A DNA stretch of 36,150 nt from a virus. Positions 8,455 through 15,591 of the stretch are shown here, piece after piece. A program made the position numbers and the translations under genes. Each line of letters starts with the position of its first letter. The stretch's first letter is position 1. Location of the stretch: IMG/VR virus record IMGVR_UViG_3300036466_000493, positions 1-36,150 of that record, one strand, 5' to 3'. Under the pieces are notes generated by a model, which worked only from the letters and a program-made list of their open reading frames with translations, ran no database searches and was not told the DNA's origin.

Positions 8455-8652
8455 TTATTTCCCCTGCAGGGTTTGGTACATAATAACCCTTACCATCTCT
8501 TGATTTATGCTATTCTCGATGGAAGCTTTTGCCGTCATGAGGATAGCCTGCTGAGTAGCTGGGTCTGAAGTCAATTCTTGAACACGTTTAATAATCGCGG
8601 CTGAAAGGTTGACAACCTTGACCGGGTCTATCGAATCATTTATATTCTTCAT
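8455..8652 (-). CDS. Small helical protein, unknown
   Basis: 65 residues, helical and without Cys or Trp (KVVNLSAAIIKRVQEL, QQAILMTAKASIENSINQEMVRVIMY). It is coupled to its neighbours: its ATG overlaps the TGA of the clamp gene (ATGA at 8649-8652) and it ends 2 bases before the SLOG gene. Possibly an accessory to replication proteins, by context only. Confidence 0.55.
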   Translation of the reverse strand: MKNINDSIDPVKVVNLSAAIIKRVQELTSDPATQQAILMTAKASIENSINQEMVRVIMYQTLQGK

Positions 8653-9602
8653 ATTTCTTTCATCCCTATAATAGCTCCGCGTAAGTTATCCCCGTAAAAA
8701 ATACACGGGGCTGGCCACATGGTCATATCGATGGATTCAACAATTTGTTCAATACGGGCTAGGTGTACGTTATTAAATATGGCAATCTCGGTTAGCATTG
8801 GGAATTCAACGGAAGCCCCAACACCTGGTTCTCTAGTCGTTGTAATTAACCCTTCCCCAATTATAACTCTACCTACCTCGTCGACAAACGGTTTTATGTC
8901 TTCGATTGCGGCGAAGAACCCTTCCGGGAGGGGTTCTGGATTCGCATCTCTATCGAGAACTTTATTAATGTCAGGCCATGGTAAATCAATAAGATTGGTG
9001 CGCAACCATCGCCCATCATCATAGTAAAATGAGGCAGAGTTTTCTGTCATACTAATATGGGTCGGGGATTCTTTAATACGAATAAGCTCCTTTACCGCTT
9101 TAGCTGGGACATTGATCCGCAACGGGAATGGTTGTTCCAACCAGCGTTGTACAATCACAATATTGTTTGTGGCCGTTACAGTCTGCCCATCTAATAGAGC
9201 CCCGCGTGCCCACGGCTTAGAGGCGTCTTCCGCCATGAAAGGGGCTACAACCTTTAAGGCTTCTAGGAAATCGCCAGTAATGGGGATTTTTTCCCCTTCA
9301 GGTTGGATGTCCGGGTAGATTTCTTCGATACATTCGATATAGGCCTTAAAACCGCCGGACTTAATACCTAAACGCCCGGCGCCGGTAATATGCATTGCGG
9401 TTGCATCCTTACACACAATAATGGCCTTAATAAACGGGATAGCCTTTGGGGTTACATTAAGGTCTAGGTTAATCGGACTTGCTAGGGCTAACGAGCCGTT
9501 AAACCCGCGTATAACCCCGTTCTCAATACGGAAATGTGTTAGTTCAGGGGCAAAGCCTTTTGAGGCGACAGCCCCTTGTACGAACTTAAGTGCTTTTAGC
9601 AT
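8649..9602 (-). CDS. DnaN-like DNA polymerase sliding clamp
   Basis: 317 residues from the ATG at 9602 (MLKALKFVQGAVASKG). A further upstream in-frame GTG/TTG extension would run 66 bases into the previous gene and breaks the family-like N-terminus. The order of elements matches bacterial beta clamps, slightly shorter than the 366 of E. coli: an N-terminal helix followed by 'HFRIENGVIRGFNGSLALASPI', alternating strands, the central 'YPDI', and a last domain with 'IFNNVHLARI'. It would tether the family A polymerase to DNA. No clamp-loader genes are visible, so the host loader may serve. The C-terminal hydrophobic-pocket residues could not be verified by eye. Confidence 0.6.
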   Translation of the reverse strand: MLKALKFVQGAVASKGFAPELTHFRIENGVIRGFNGSLALASPINLDLNVTPKAIPFIKAIIVCKDATAMHITGAGRLGIKSGGFKAYIECIEEIYPDIQPEGEKIPITGDFLEALKVVAPFMAEDASKPWARGALLDGQTVTATNNIVIVQRWLEQPFPLRINVPAKAVKELIRIKESPTHISMTENSASFYYDDGRWLRTNLIDLPWPDINKVLDRDANPEPLPEGFFAAIEDIKPFVDEVGRVIIGEGLITTTREPGVGASVEFPMLTEIAIFNNVHLARIEQIVESIDMTMWPAPCIFYGDNLRGAIIGMKEI

Positions 9603-9891
9603 TTTTCTTAGCCTCTTCGTACTTAGCCAGTGCAACGCGAAGTTTCTTCGTAGTGGATTTGAAGACACGTAAAGATGCCTTAACTTCTTTATTCCAATAA
9701 TCGGCTGTCTTTAATCCTTCCTTGCTCATCTCTTCCATGTACTTATTATTAGGGTCCCAAGTATCTGCGAGCCATGCAGCCTCGAGCATCATGTCACTAT
9801 GATAAGCATCTATAGCGCTCTTGAGAGCCCGCCTGTTCTTCTTGGTGAGGCTATTGAAAGTACGCTTATCAATCTTGTTCGGTATTTTCAT
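9586..9891 (-). CDS. Small charged protein, unknown
   Basis: 101 residues, very rich in Lys and Ala with helical repeats (KKNRRALKSAIDAYH, STTKKLRVALAKYEEAKKNAKST). It starts at the base where dpdA ends (one-base overlap) and overlaps the clamp start by 17 bases. The basic, extended character suggests nucleic-acid binding. No family recognised. Confidence 0.55.
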   Translation of the reverse strand: MKIPNKIDKRTFNSLTKKNRRALKSAIDAYHSDMMLEAAWLADTWDPNNKYMEEMSKEGLKTADYWNKEVKASLRVFKSTTKKLRVALAKYEEAKKNAKST

Positions 9892-10808
9892 TAGAATAAT
9901 CCCATTTGATCTTGTACCCAGCGGGCTTCCTCGAAAGGAGGATACTCATTATGCATTTCGACATAAGCATTAATATTATATATCCAACGCGACAAATATT
10001 CAGTACTCAGGCGCTCATAACTATAGCCTTGGTCAGCTAATTTTCTACGGATGGCTTCCTGCTGCATTGGGGTGAAGGTGAGGAAGTGCTGATTCTCAAC
10101 CTTGCGGTTAGGGCTTTGATCAGAAATCGCCATAGCCCGGCCTTCATAAAGAATACTTCCGTTTGCCGCTACTTGAACCCAAGACGAGGAGTCGACGCTA
10201 AACCAAGGGTAACGTTTCATAAGGATAGGTGTGGTAACACCAAAGGCGTGCACCTTAGTCTTAGGGCGACCGGCGCCGTCCGTTAAATATTTCTCCCACA
10301 TCTCATCTAGCCAAACTAAAAGGTTCTTAGTAGATTGTGCAACCATGCCGCCGAGGGTTATGTAAGAATAGTTGGCCACATAATACTCTAAATAGCGCGG
10401 GTCTTCCCCGTAGTGAAAACAAGGTAATGGGCGTACCCCAAGAGTTTCCATACGCATTTGATTTTCATAGGTGCCTTGGTCATCTCCGATACTATCCAGC
10501 ACTGAGGCCATTACGGTATCATCTTCCATCCGAATAATATCTGAGTTGTCTTTTATATAGCGACAATAACCGGGCAGGTCAATCTCGGCGCCTTTCGACC
10601 ATGCCGAGAAAGCTCCGGAGTCGAGGAATACCTTGACTCCATCGCGGCGCATCTTGTCAATGTAAGATTGGCGATTAACATAGTGATATGATTCAAGGAT
10701 ATGCGGAATGTTATCACGGGCTATCTTTTCTGCTGGCTCTAAACGGCGATACAGTTTACCGTTTAAGTCAAAGTTAGAGGTATAAATACCGGCCATAAAA
10801 ATGTTCAT
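9891..10808 (-). CDS. dpdA: DpdA-type DNA 7-deazaguanine base-exchange enzyme (TGT-like)
   Basis: 305 residues. Phage DpdA proteins are distant relatives of tRNA-guanine transglycosylase and replace guanine in DNA with a 7-deazaguanine. The family pattern is visible: 'KVFLDSGAFSAWSKG' (D63-S-G) near the start, 'CFHYGED' at about 130, 'YITLGGMVAQST' at about 149, 'HAFGVTTP' (H187) and 'YPWFSVDSSSW' (D206) before the C-terminal helices. D63 and D206 are the likely catalytic acidic residues by analogy with TGT. Full preQ0 synthesis is encoded 2-5 kb upstream in the same orientation, which fixes the substrate class. The ATG at 10808 follows the 61-residue membrane gene by 3 bases. It should act on phage DNA in the cytoplasm. 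Confidence 0.85.
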   Translation of the reverse strand: MNIFMAGIYTSNFDLNGKLYRRLEPAEKIARDNIPHILESYHYVNRQSYIDKMRRDGVKVFLDSGAFSAWSKGAEIDLPGYCRYIKDNSDIIRMEDDTVMASVLDSIGDDQGTYENQMRMETLGVRPLPCFHYGEDPRYLEYYVANYSYITLGGMVAQSTKNLLVWLDEMWEKYLTDGAGRPKTKVHAFGVTTPILMKRYPWFSVDSSSWVQVAANGSILYEGRAMAISDQSPNRKVENQHFLTFTPMQQEAIRRKLADQGYSYERLSTEYLSRWIYNINAYVEMHNEYPPFEEARWVQDQMGLF

Positions 10809-10811
10809 AGC

Positions 10812-10997
10812 TTACCTTTCCTCTGTGAATGTTTTATATTTCCAAAGCTCTTTATATCCAGCCCATGCCGATCTTTGTACTTGTTTACGTACCTGCGTAT
10901 CTTTACTAGTAAAATATGGAATAAGCAGGGAAAGCAAGAAAATCGGTGCGAAATATACTAGTATTACCCAAATTATAAAAAGCTGTAAATATTTCAT
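10812..10997 (-). CDS. Small membrane protein, unknown
   Basis: 61 residues. Residues 3-29 form one long hydrophobic span (LQLFIIWVILVYFAPIFLLSLLIPYF), followed by a basic cytoplasmic tail (KDTQVRKQVQRSAW). The stop of the upstream gene and this ATG overlap as TAATG, and dpdA begins 3 bases after its end. Membrane association is clear; function is not. Confidence 0.55.
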   Translation of the reverse strand: MKYLQLFIIWVILVYFAPIFLLSLLIPYFTSKDTQVRKQVQRSAWAGYKELWKYKTFTEER

Positions 10998-11206
10998 TAT
11001 AATTGTCCATTCGGTAGGGCTCTTACGTTACCCGCGCTAACCCAGTGGTGGTACCCACGCGCCGGATTAGCAATCCAGACCTTAGTTTTATCTTGCTTTT
11101 CGAGCTTAGGAGGATTTACAACGGTACAGATAGTATTGTCATAAATAACCCTTTGACCTATTAGATAATTTTGATCACAACTAAGATCGTTAATTGATTT
11201 ACTCAT
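10997..11206 (-). CDS. Small beta-rich protein, unknown
   Basis: 69 residues from the ATG at 11206, which has GGGAG 7 bases upstream. An ATG at 11230 would lie inside the preceding gene. Sequence 'YLIGQRVIYDNTICTVVNPPK' and 'GYHHWVSAGNVRAL' look like an SH3-like or KOW-like small barrel. Not recognised. Confidence 0.55.
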   Translation of the reverse strand: MSKSINDLSCDQNYLIGQRVIYDNTICTVVNPPKLEKQDKTKVWIANPARGYHHWVSAGNVRALPNGQL

Positions 11207-11207
11207 G

Positions 11208-11801
11208 TTAACTCCCACTATGTAGTACACCGTTTGCTAGGGCAATAACCAGATCGCACTGCCCACTATTAAACATCCCAATATGGCAAAGCTTCATCGG
11301 GATACCAAGTTTACTTGACAACCACATGTAGGCGTGATTTCTGCTCATGTGATGGTGCTTCCAAATTGGGTCGAAAGCTGCATGCGCCTCGCCACGCTTC
11401 TTACGTAATTCTTTGTTGGCTAAGCCCCCCAATGGTTTATGAGTTGGGCTGTTTTTGTGGCATCCGACGTGTGCTTCGCAAGGTAAACATTCCCAATACA
11501 TGTTCTGCGCAAGATCAGGTCTGTTAAAATAAATATCGGAACCCGGTACTAACTTAGCTTCCTTACCGCAGTAATCGCAGATAACTTTAAAGCTATTCTG
11601 CTTATCGCCATTGAACTGTATCATTGGTGGATGCTTCCTATTCCAAATTTCCCAAGCCTGCCCGATGCTAAGTCCATCACCGCGATGGCGAACACCGGCC
11701 TTTTTACATTCAGCCCTACTAAAAATTCTTTCCCGGCAATACCGACATAAGCCATCATAAGCACTAGCCGCGCCTTTACCGCAGGCACATGTTCTATTCA
11801 T
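11208..11801 (-). CDS. DUF3268-type zinc-finger protein
   Basis: 197 residues in two parts. Residues 1-60 carry a first zinc ribbon: CAC at 5-7, then CRYC. Residues 70-190 match the DUF3268 zinc-finger-containing domain: 'CDYCGKEAKLVPGSDIYFNRPDL', 'CLPCEAHVGCHKN', 'PLGGLANKELRKKRGEAHAAFDPIW', 'AYMWLSSKLGI', 'CHIGMF'. The biochemical role of this family is unknown; zinc-linked nucleic-acid binding is the usual guess. It overlaps the previous gene by ATGA and its stop is read 1 base before the next start, so it is part of the dpdA transcript. Confidence 0.75.
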   Translation of the reverse strand: MNRTCACGKGAASAYDGLCRYCRERIFSRAECKKAGVRHRGDGLSIGQAWEIWNRKHPPMIQFNGDKQNSFKVICDYCGKEAKLVPGSDIYFNRPDLAQNMYWECLPCEAHVGCHKNSPTHKPLGGLANKELRKKRGEAHAAFDPIWKHHHMSRNHAYMWLSSKLGIPMKLCHIGMFNSGQCDLVIALANGVLHSGS

Positions 11802-12145
11802 GCTTTGGCCTCTTTAATGGCGTCACTCAGGTACAGCGCTGACACGACACTGCCGCCAAGACGTTTTGACCACTTATCCGCATGGCGTTTTGCGGCCTGC
11901 CAAGAATAGCCTTCTTTGCCTCTAAGGGCCTGATCGTCATTATCGAAAGTGATCTTGTCCTCGTATGTACCATCTAGATAGACAATACCTACCGCACAAG
12001 TATAAAAAGTCATTGCTTCCCAGCTCTTTTGCTCTTCCGCATTCATAGTAAAACCGGCTGCGAGCTCTTCTTTAAGCTCTTCAAGAACGTCTTCTTTGTG
12101 CGCGGTGAAACCGAATACGCATGTTGGATTAGTTACGTTACTCAT
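11798..12145 (-). CDS. Hypothetical phage protein
   Basis: 115 residues. The N-terminal half is acidic and helical (EDVLEELKEELAAGFTMNAEEQ), followed by strands and a basic patch (WQAAKRHADKWSKRLGG). Start and stop both overlap neighbours by four bases (ATGA). Not recognised. Confidence 0.55.
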   Translation of the reverse strand: MSNVTNPTCVFGFTAHKEDVLEELKEELAAGFTMNAEEQKSWEAMTFYTCAVGIVYLDGTYEDKITFDNDDQALRGKEGYSWQAAKRHADKWSKRLGGSVVSALYLSDAIKEAKA

Positions 12146-12327
12146 AGCTGGAACTCCGGATTACAGTCAACAAAGTCTTCGATGGCTTCATCTTCGGTTA
12201 AACCATCTTCCCAAAGATCCCACCAATTATGATCCTGAACATCGCTGGTATGTAAACCAAAACGGTTTACAAATGAATTATTAACACTATTTAACCATTC
12301 TTCGAAGGTACAAGTCTCGCTGTTCAT
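12142..12327 (-). CDS. Small acidic protein, first gene after the yhhQ-like terminator
   Basis: 61 residues, strongly acidic and Trp-rich (WWDLWEDGLTEDEAIEDFVDCN). AGGA lies about 9 bases before the ATG. It is the first gene downstream of the combined terminator/promoter at 12346-12391, so the unit running from here to dpdA and the polymerase probably begins here. Short acidic proteins of this kind can be DNA mimics, but that is only a thought. Confidence 0.55.
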   Translation of the reverse strand: MNSETCTFEEWLNSVNNSFVNRFGLHTSDVQDHNWWDLWEDGLTEDEAIEDFVDCNPEFQL

Positions 12328-12345
12328 AATTTTTCCTATTCATTA

Positions 12346-12385
12346 AAAAACCCTATATCAATTATTATACTGATACAGGGTTTTT
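12346..12385. terminator. Bidirectional rho-independent terminator
   Basis: AAAAACCCTATATCA (12346-12360) pairs with TGATACAGGGTTTTT (12371-12385): 15 positions with one mismatch and a 10-base loop. A and T runs flank both sides, so it works in either direction. It ends the yhhQ-like unit on the minus strand. Its loop carries the -10 of the next promoter. Confidence 0.85.
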
Positions 12386-12391
12386 AATCAA
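12364..12391 (-). promoter_or_regulatory. Sigma70-type promoter embedded in the terminator
   Basis: On the minus strand TTGATT (12391-12386), 16-bp spacer, TATAAT (12369-12364), 37 bases before the ATG at 12327. The spacer is one terminator arm and the -10 is in the loop, so a transcript starting here carries only the second arm and escapes termination. Confidence 0.65.
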
Positions 12392-12397
12392 GAGTAA

Positions 12398-12859
12398 TTA
12401 ATTATTTTTATGAGTAAAGTAGATGTATAATGAGGCGGCCAATTTTGCACTTATCATTAAGAGTACCGTTCCCCAAGTATGGGCATCGATCATCCATAAA
12501 AAGACAAATGAATCAATAGGTATAGCAAATACTGATGATATTAGTACTCGCTCATGAAAAGGTTTTTTTGTAATGGTATAAACCAACCAGTCTATGGTCT
12601 CACTTAAAGCAAAAGCGGTCGCGGAAGCTATGGCCACAAACGGATTAGCTAGAAGATAAGAGATTATTACCCCCAATACCATCGCGAGGAGTACATAATG
12701 GCCAACAGCACGTTGGGCGTAATCTCTAAGTACAAAAACGAAACCCACGAGTACTGCTGCCATTGATACAAACCCGATAGGAGTTTCTAGCATTGGTAGA
12801 TAACTAAAACTAAGGTTTACCCCTAAGATTAACGCTATATAAGCAATTACATATTTCAT
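12398..12859 (-). CDS. VUT/YhhQ-like transporter, predicted 7-deazaguanine precursor importer
   Basis: 153 residues with about five membrane spans (residues 3-21, 28-45, 53-72, 74-92, 108-125, end 130-147). The signature of the VUT (COG1738/DUF165) family is present: 'FALSETIDWLVYTITKKPFHERVLISSVFAIPIDSFVFLWM', that is S-E-x-x-D-x-x-V-Y, then R-x-L-x-S, then D-S-x-x-F. E. coli YhhQ imports preQ0 and preQ1. Short ~150-residue relatives occur in phages. It sits directly downstream of folE, the first enzyme of preQ0 synthesis, supporting a salvage role in the inner membrane. A terminator precedes it and another follows, so it may be expressed by read-through. Confidence 0.8.
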   Translation of the reverse strand: MKYVIAYIALILGVNLSFSYLPMLETPIGFVSMAAVLVGFVFVLRDYAQRAVGHYVLLAMVLGVIISYLLANPFVAIASATAFALSETIDWLVYTITKKPFHERVLISSVFAIPIDSFVFLWMIDAHTWGTVLLMISAKLAASLYIYFTHKNN

Positions 12860-12871
12860 AATTCGTTATCT

Positions 12872-12894
12872 CAAAAGGCGGGGGAACCCCCGCC
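12872..12894 (-). terminator. Terminator after folE
   Basis: GGCGGGGG-aa-CCCCCGCC (12877-12894) is a very stable hairpin, followed on the minus strand by TTTTGAG. It lies between folE and the transporter gene and would end most transcripts of the queECD-folE operon. The U run is short, so partial read-through is likely. Confidence 0.75.
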
Positions 12895-12909
12895 CGGTGT
12901 AGGTTAATG

Positions 12910-13476
12910 TTAAGAGGCGGCTAGCATCATAAATTCTTGTCTAGCCGCTGGGTCATTCTTTAGTACCCCGCGCAGACCAGAAGTGATCGTATAATGCCCT
13001 TGTTGGCATATACCTCGTGACTCCATGCACATATGCCTAGCCTTGATGATTACCCCGACACCGATGGCGTCTAGGTGCTCATAAATAGCGTCCGCTATTT
13101 GGTTGGTTAAGCGTTCTTGTACTTGCAACCGGCGCGCGTATGCATCTGCGAGTCTGGATAGCTTTGACAAGCCAACAATCTTACCGTTAGGTATGTAGGC
13201 AATAGTGGCCGTACCAAAGATATCCGCCATGTGGTGTTCGCACTTACTGTAGATTGGGATGTCCTTGACGATAACCATTTCGTCGCAACCTTCGGCCCCA
13301 TCTTCAAACACCTTTAACAACGCCTTAATATCAACATCGTATCCGCTAAACCATTTGCTCATGGCCTTAGCGACCCGCTCAGGTGTTTCAACTAAGCCTT
13401 CGCGGAGACCCCCATCGACCCCTTCGATATTCATTAAGATTTCACTAACGCTATTAGCTACGCTTTTCGGATTCAT
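12910..13476 (-). CDS. folE: GTP cyclohydrolase I (FolE), first step of preQ0 synthesis
   Basis: 188 residues from the ATG at 13476 (MNPKSVANSV), with AAGGA upstream. Earlier in-frame codons lie inside queD. GTP to 7,8-dihydroneopterin triphosphate. Zinc ligands and active-site residues of the zinc-dependent type I enzyme are present: 'SKCEHHMADIFG' (C79, H81, H82) and 'ARHMCMESRG' (H148, C150). The 'GLSKLSRLADAYARRLQVQERLTNQIADAI' helix is typical. Length is near the bacterial core (about 190-220). It starts 14 bases after the queD stop and is the last gene of the operon before the terminator. Confidence 0.95.
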   Translation of the reverse strand: MNPKSVANSVSEILMNIEGVDGGLREGLVETPERVAKAMSKWFSGYDVDIKALLKVFEDGAEGCDEMVIVKDIPIYSKCEHHMADIFGTATIAYIPNGKIVGLSKLSRLADAYARRLQVQERLTNQIADAIYEHLDAIGVGVIIKARHMCMESRGICQQGHYTITSGLRGVLKNDPAARQEFMMLAAS

Positions 13477-13490
13477 GCTATGGTTCCTTA

Positions 13491-13931
13491 TTAAAGAGAG
13501 TAAGTGGCGGAGCATTTCGCCGTTTCGTCTATGGTACAGGTGGTAAGGGTGCACTGTATATCGGCTGTTTCAAATAGGGCAGGGGCGACTACCTCCACCA
13601 TATAACGAGCCATATTTTCTGCAGTCGGATTAAATGGAACCCGCACGGTAGAAGGATCAATATCCTTAACATATGCGTATAGTGGGTCTTCAGCCCATAG
13701 AAGCATTTTATGATCCCAGTTCTCTTCAAGCCATTCGCAAAGCACTTGCTTAATAACGGAAAAATCTAAAACACGACCAACATCGTCAATACCGCCTTTG
13801 GCATTAGGTGCTTCAATCGTAAAGTGAAAGCGATAGTTATGCCCATGTAGATGCTCACACTTACCCCCCTGACCATGTACACGGTGCCCACTACAGATGT
13901 CGTGATAACGGGTTGCTGTTACTTTACCCAT
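13491..13931 (-). CDS. queD: 6-carboxy-tetrahydropterin synthase (QueD)
   Basis: 146 residues. Converts dihydroneopterin triphosphate to 6-carboxy-5,6,7,8-tetrahydropterin. The zinc histidines H16 (SGHRVHG) and H29/H31 (HLHGHNY) and the catalytic Cys25 (GGKCEHLHGH) are all in place. 'VLDFSVIK' is the typical dimer segment and 'CTIDETAKCSATY' near the end supplies the conserved Glu. Only one QueD-family protein is present, so there is no sign of a second, modification-tailoring paralogue. It overlaps the small gene upstream by 8 bases. Confidence 0.95.
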   Translation of the reverse strand: MGKVTATRYHDICSGHRVHGQGGKCEHLHGHNYRFHFTIEAPNAKGGIDDVGRVLDFSVIKQVLCEWLEENWDHKMLLWAEDPLYAYVKDIDPSTVRVPFNPTAENMARYMVEVVAPALFETADIQCTLTTCTIDETAKCSATYSL

Positions 13932-14097
13932 GAGTTTTATCCCCCTGCTTAACGGTCACCGTAATCGTACTCGGCGAATCCGGGAAAGCATTCTTATCAA
14001 TATATAGCGATGGAATAAATGAGCTCTTGCTCCCGTAGACTAGTTTATTCTTAGTCTGTTTTTCTAAAGTCATTACAACTTCGATCATTGGTTCCAT
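13924..14097 (-). CDS. 57-residue protein inside the preQ0 operon, unknown
   Basis: Reading the minus strand from the ATG at 14097 gives a 57-residue frame. It starts MEPMIEVVMTLEKQTKNKLV, continues with Ser-Leu-Tyr-Ile-Asp-Lys around residues 30-35 and ends TVTVKQGDKTHG. Its ATG overlaps the queC stop (TAATG) and its stop lies 8 bases inside queD, so it is translationally coupled on both sides. The pattern (strand, then 'SLYI-K-A', then 'ITVTV') resembles small conserved phage proteins of unknown function found near replication genes. Without it the 165-base gap between queC and queD would be unexplained. No enzymatic residue is obvious. Confidence 0.75.
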   Translation of the reverse strand: MEPMIEVVMTLEKQTKNKLVYGSKSSFIPSLYIDKNAFPDSPSTITVTVKQGDKTHG

Positions 14098-14810
14098 TAG
14101 AAATGCTCCTCAAGTTGATCACCAGAAATCATTTTTAAGTACTTGGCGTACCCATTTGCACGAAGCTCACAAGCCGGGCACTTACCACAACCATAACCCC
14201 ATGCATGGCGTACGCTACGGTCACCATTATAACACGTATGGGATTTTTCGATAACTAATTCTAGAACCCCGTAATCATCCGCTAACTTGAAAGTTTCCGC
14301 TTTAGTTAGGTGCATTAATGGGGTATGGAATACGATGTCCGTTAAATAGCCAGTATTTAACGCGTTTTCCAATTTCTTGATAAAGATATCACGGCAGTCA
14401 GGGTAACCCGAGTAATCTGTCTGACATACCCCAGTATACACGTGCTTTGCCCCGATCTTCTGGGCGTATGCATGGGCTGCAGTTAAGAACATAGCGTTAC
14501 GATTTGGTACAAAGCTGGCCGGTAGATCTTTATTACTAGGATGGGCAGCACCGACATCATTATTCACGAAATTATTGGTATTAACTAAAGCACTATCTCC
14601 TAGCTCGGATAGAACATTAATCGTCATCCAAGTAAAGGGTACGTTAAGCTCAGTACAAATCATAGCGGCCTGACTAAGCTCTACCGCATGCTTCTGGTCA
14701 TAATGAAATCCTATTGCCACTACTGTGCTGTGCTTCTTTAAGGCTATACCTAGGCAGGTTACTGAGTCTTGCCCGCCAGACAAGACGACTACGGCGGTAT
14801 CATTATTCAT
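14097..14810 (-). CDS. queC: 7-cyano-7-deazaguanine (preQ0) synthase QueC
   Basis: 237 residues, the size of a stand-alone QueC. ATP-dependent conversion of 7-carboxy-7-deazaguanine to preQ0. The PP-loop SGGQDS is at 11-16; 'FHYDQKHAVEL' and 'FVPNRNAMFLTAAHAYA' are family segments. The zinc site is made by the cysteines in 'HTCYNGD' and 'GYGCGKCPACELRANGY'. There is no N-terminal or C-terminal glutamine amidotransferase domain, unlike the Gat-QueC fusion of archaeosine-DNA phages such as 9g. That favours preQ0 itself as the base put into DNA. It lies 4 bases after queE. Confidence 0.95.
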   Translation of the reverse strand: MNNDTAVVVLSGGQDSVTCLGIALKKHSTVVAIGFHYDQKHAVELSQAAMICTELNVPFTWMTINVLSELGDSALVNTNNFVNNDVGAAHPSNKDLPASFVPNRNAMFLTAAHAYAQKIGAKHVYTGVCQTDYSGYPDCRDIFIKKLENALNTGYLTDIVFHTPLMHLTKAETFKLADDYGVLELVIEKSHTCYNGDRSVRHAWGYGCGKCPACELRANGYAKYLKMISGDQLEEHF

Positions 14811-14814
14811 GGTG

Positions 14815-15558
14815 TTACTCCATATCGATGATTTTGTGCACTTGGAGCTGCAAAGTATAATTAAACTTCATAGCGCTTTCGATACACAGTTTGAGGTTTG
14901 CTTTATTGTGGTCATGCTGCTGACCGACATTAGAGCTGCAGTCTTTGTCCATAGCCTTATAGACAAAATCCATATCCATTGGCTGGATATAGATAGACCC
15001 AGTAAAGCCTTCGTGAGGCCGAGCAAGCTGCGGCGTAGCCCGGTGCCCTAGGGCTCTCGTAGGTAGACCGTCTTCAGGATTAAAATCCAAATGATCAACT
15101 ACATACTTATATGCATCAATCAATGGTAGGAGCTCAGGGTTAAGCTTGGATGTCTTTGGGCTACAGATAATTACAGGCTTAATACCAAATTCACCCTGCG
15201 GAGCGAGGCTCCCGTTAGTTTCTATCTGTACCCGTATGTTATTAAAATGGAGCTGATCTACTAGCATGGTTAGATTCTGGCGGAATGGTTCACCCCCAGT
15301 AATAACCACAAGGTCGGTTCTACTACCCGCGGATACTTTGGTAATTTCGTCGAAGATTTCCCGGATGGTTAATTGCCCGGAGCCTTGGGTATATTCTGTG
15401 TCACATCCCGGACACTGTAGGTTACAGCCCCCTAATCGCACGAATACTGCTGGTTGTCCAGTAAATGGACCTTCCCCTTGTATTGTGTGAAAAATTGAAT
15501 GGACAACGAGAGACGAGCCTACTGACTTAATGCGTTTTGTTGGGATTTGGGTATTCAT
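14815..15558 (-). CDS. queE: 7-carboxy-7-deazaguanine synthase QueE (radical SAM)
   Basis: 247 residues. Radical-SAM ring contraction of 6-carboxytetrahydropterin to 7-carboxy-7-deazaguanine. 'SIFHTIQGEGPFTGQPAVFVRLGGCNLQC' is the diagnostic QueE start. The iron-sulfur cysteines are C45, C49 and C52 (CX3CX2C), followed by DTEYT. 'VVITGGEP' binds SAM and 'QIETNGS' follows. The C-terminal 'YIQPMD' is also typical. It is the first enzyme gene of the operon; a strong hairpin lies in its 5' leader. The cell must supply the iron-sulfur cluster. Confidence 0.95.
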   Translation of the reverse strand: MNTQIPTKRIKSVGSSLVVHSIFHTIQGEGPFTGQPAVFVRLGGCNLQCPGCDTEYTQGSGQLTIREIFDEITKVSAGSRTDLVVITGGEPFRQNLTMLVDQLHFNNIRVQIETNGSLAPQGEFGIKPVIICSPKTSKLNPELLPLIDAYKYVVDHLDFNPEDGLPTRALGHRATPQLARPHEGFTGSIYIQPMDMDFVYKAMDKDCSSNVGQQHDHNKANLKLCIESAMKFNYTLQLQVHKIIDME

Positions 15559-15591
15559 ACTGAATCCTAAAGTTTGTAGAGAGGTTTTTGT

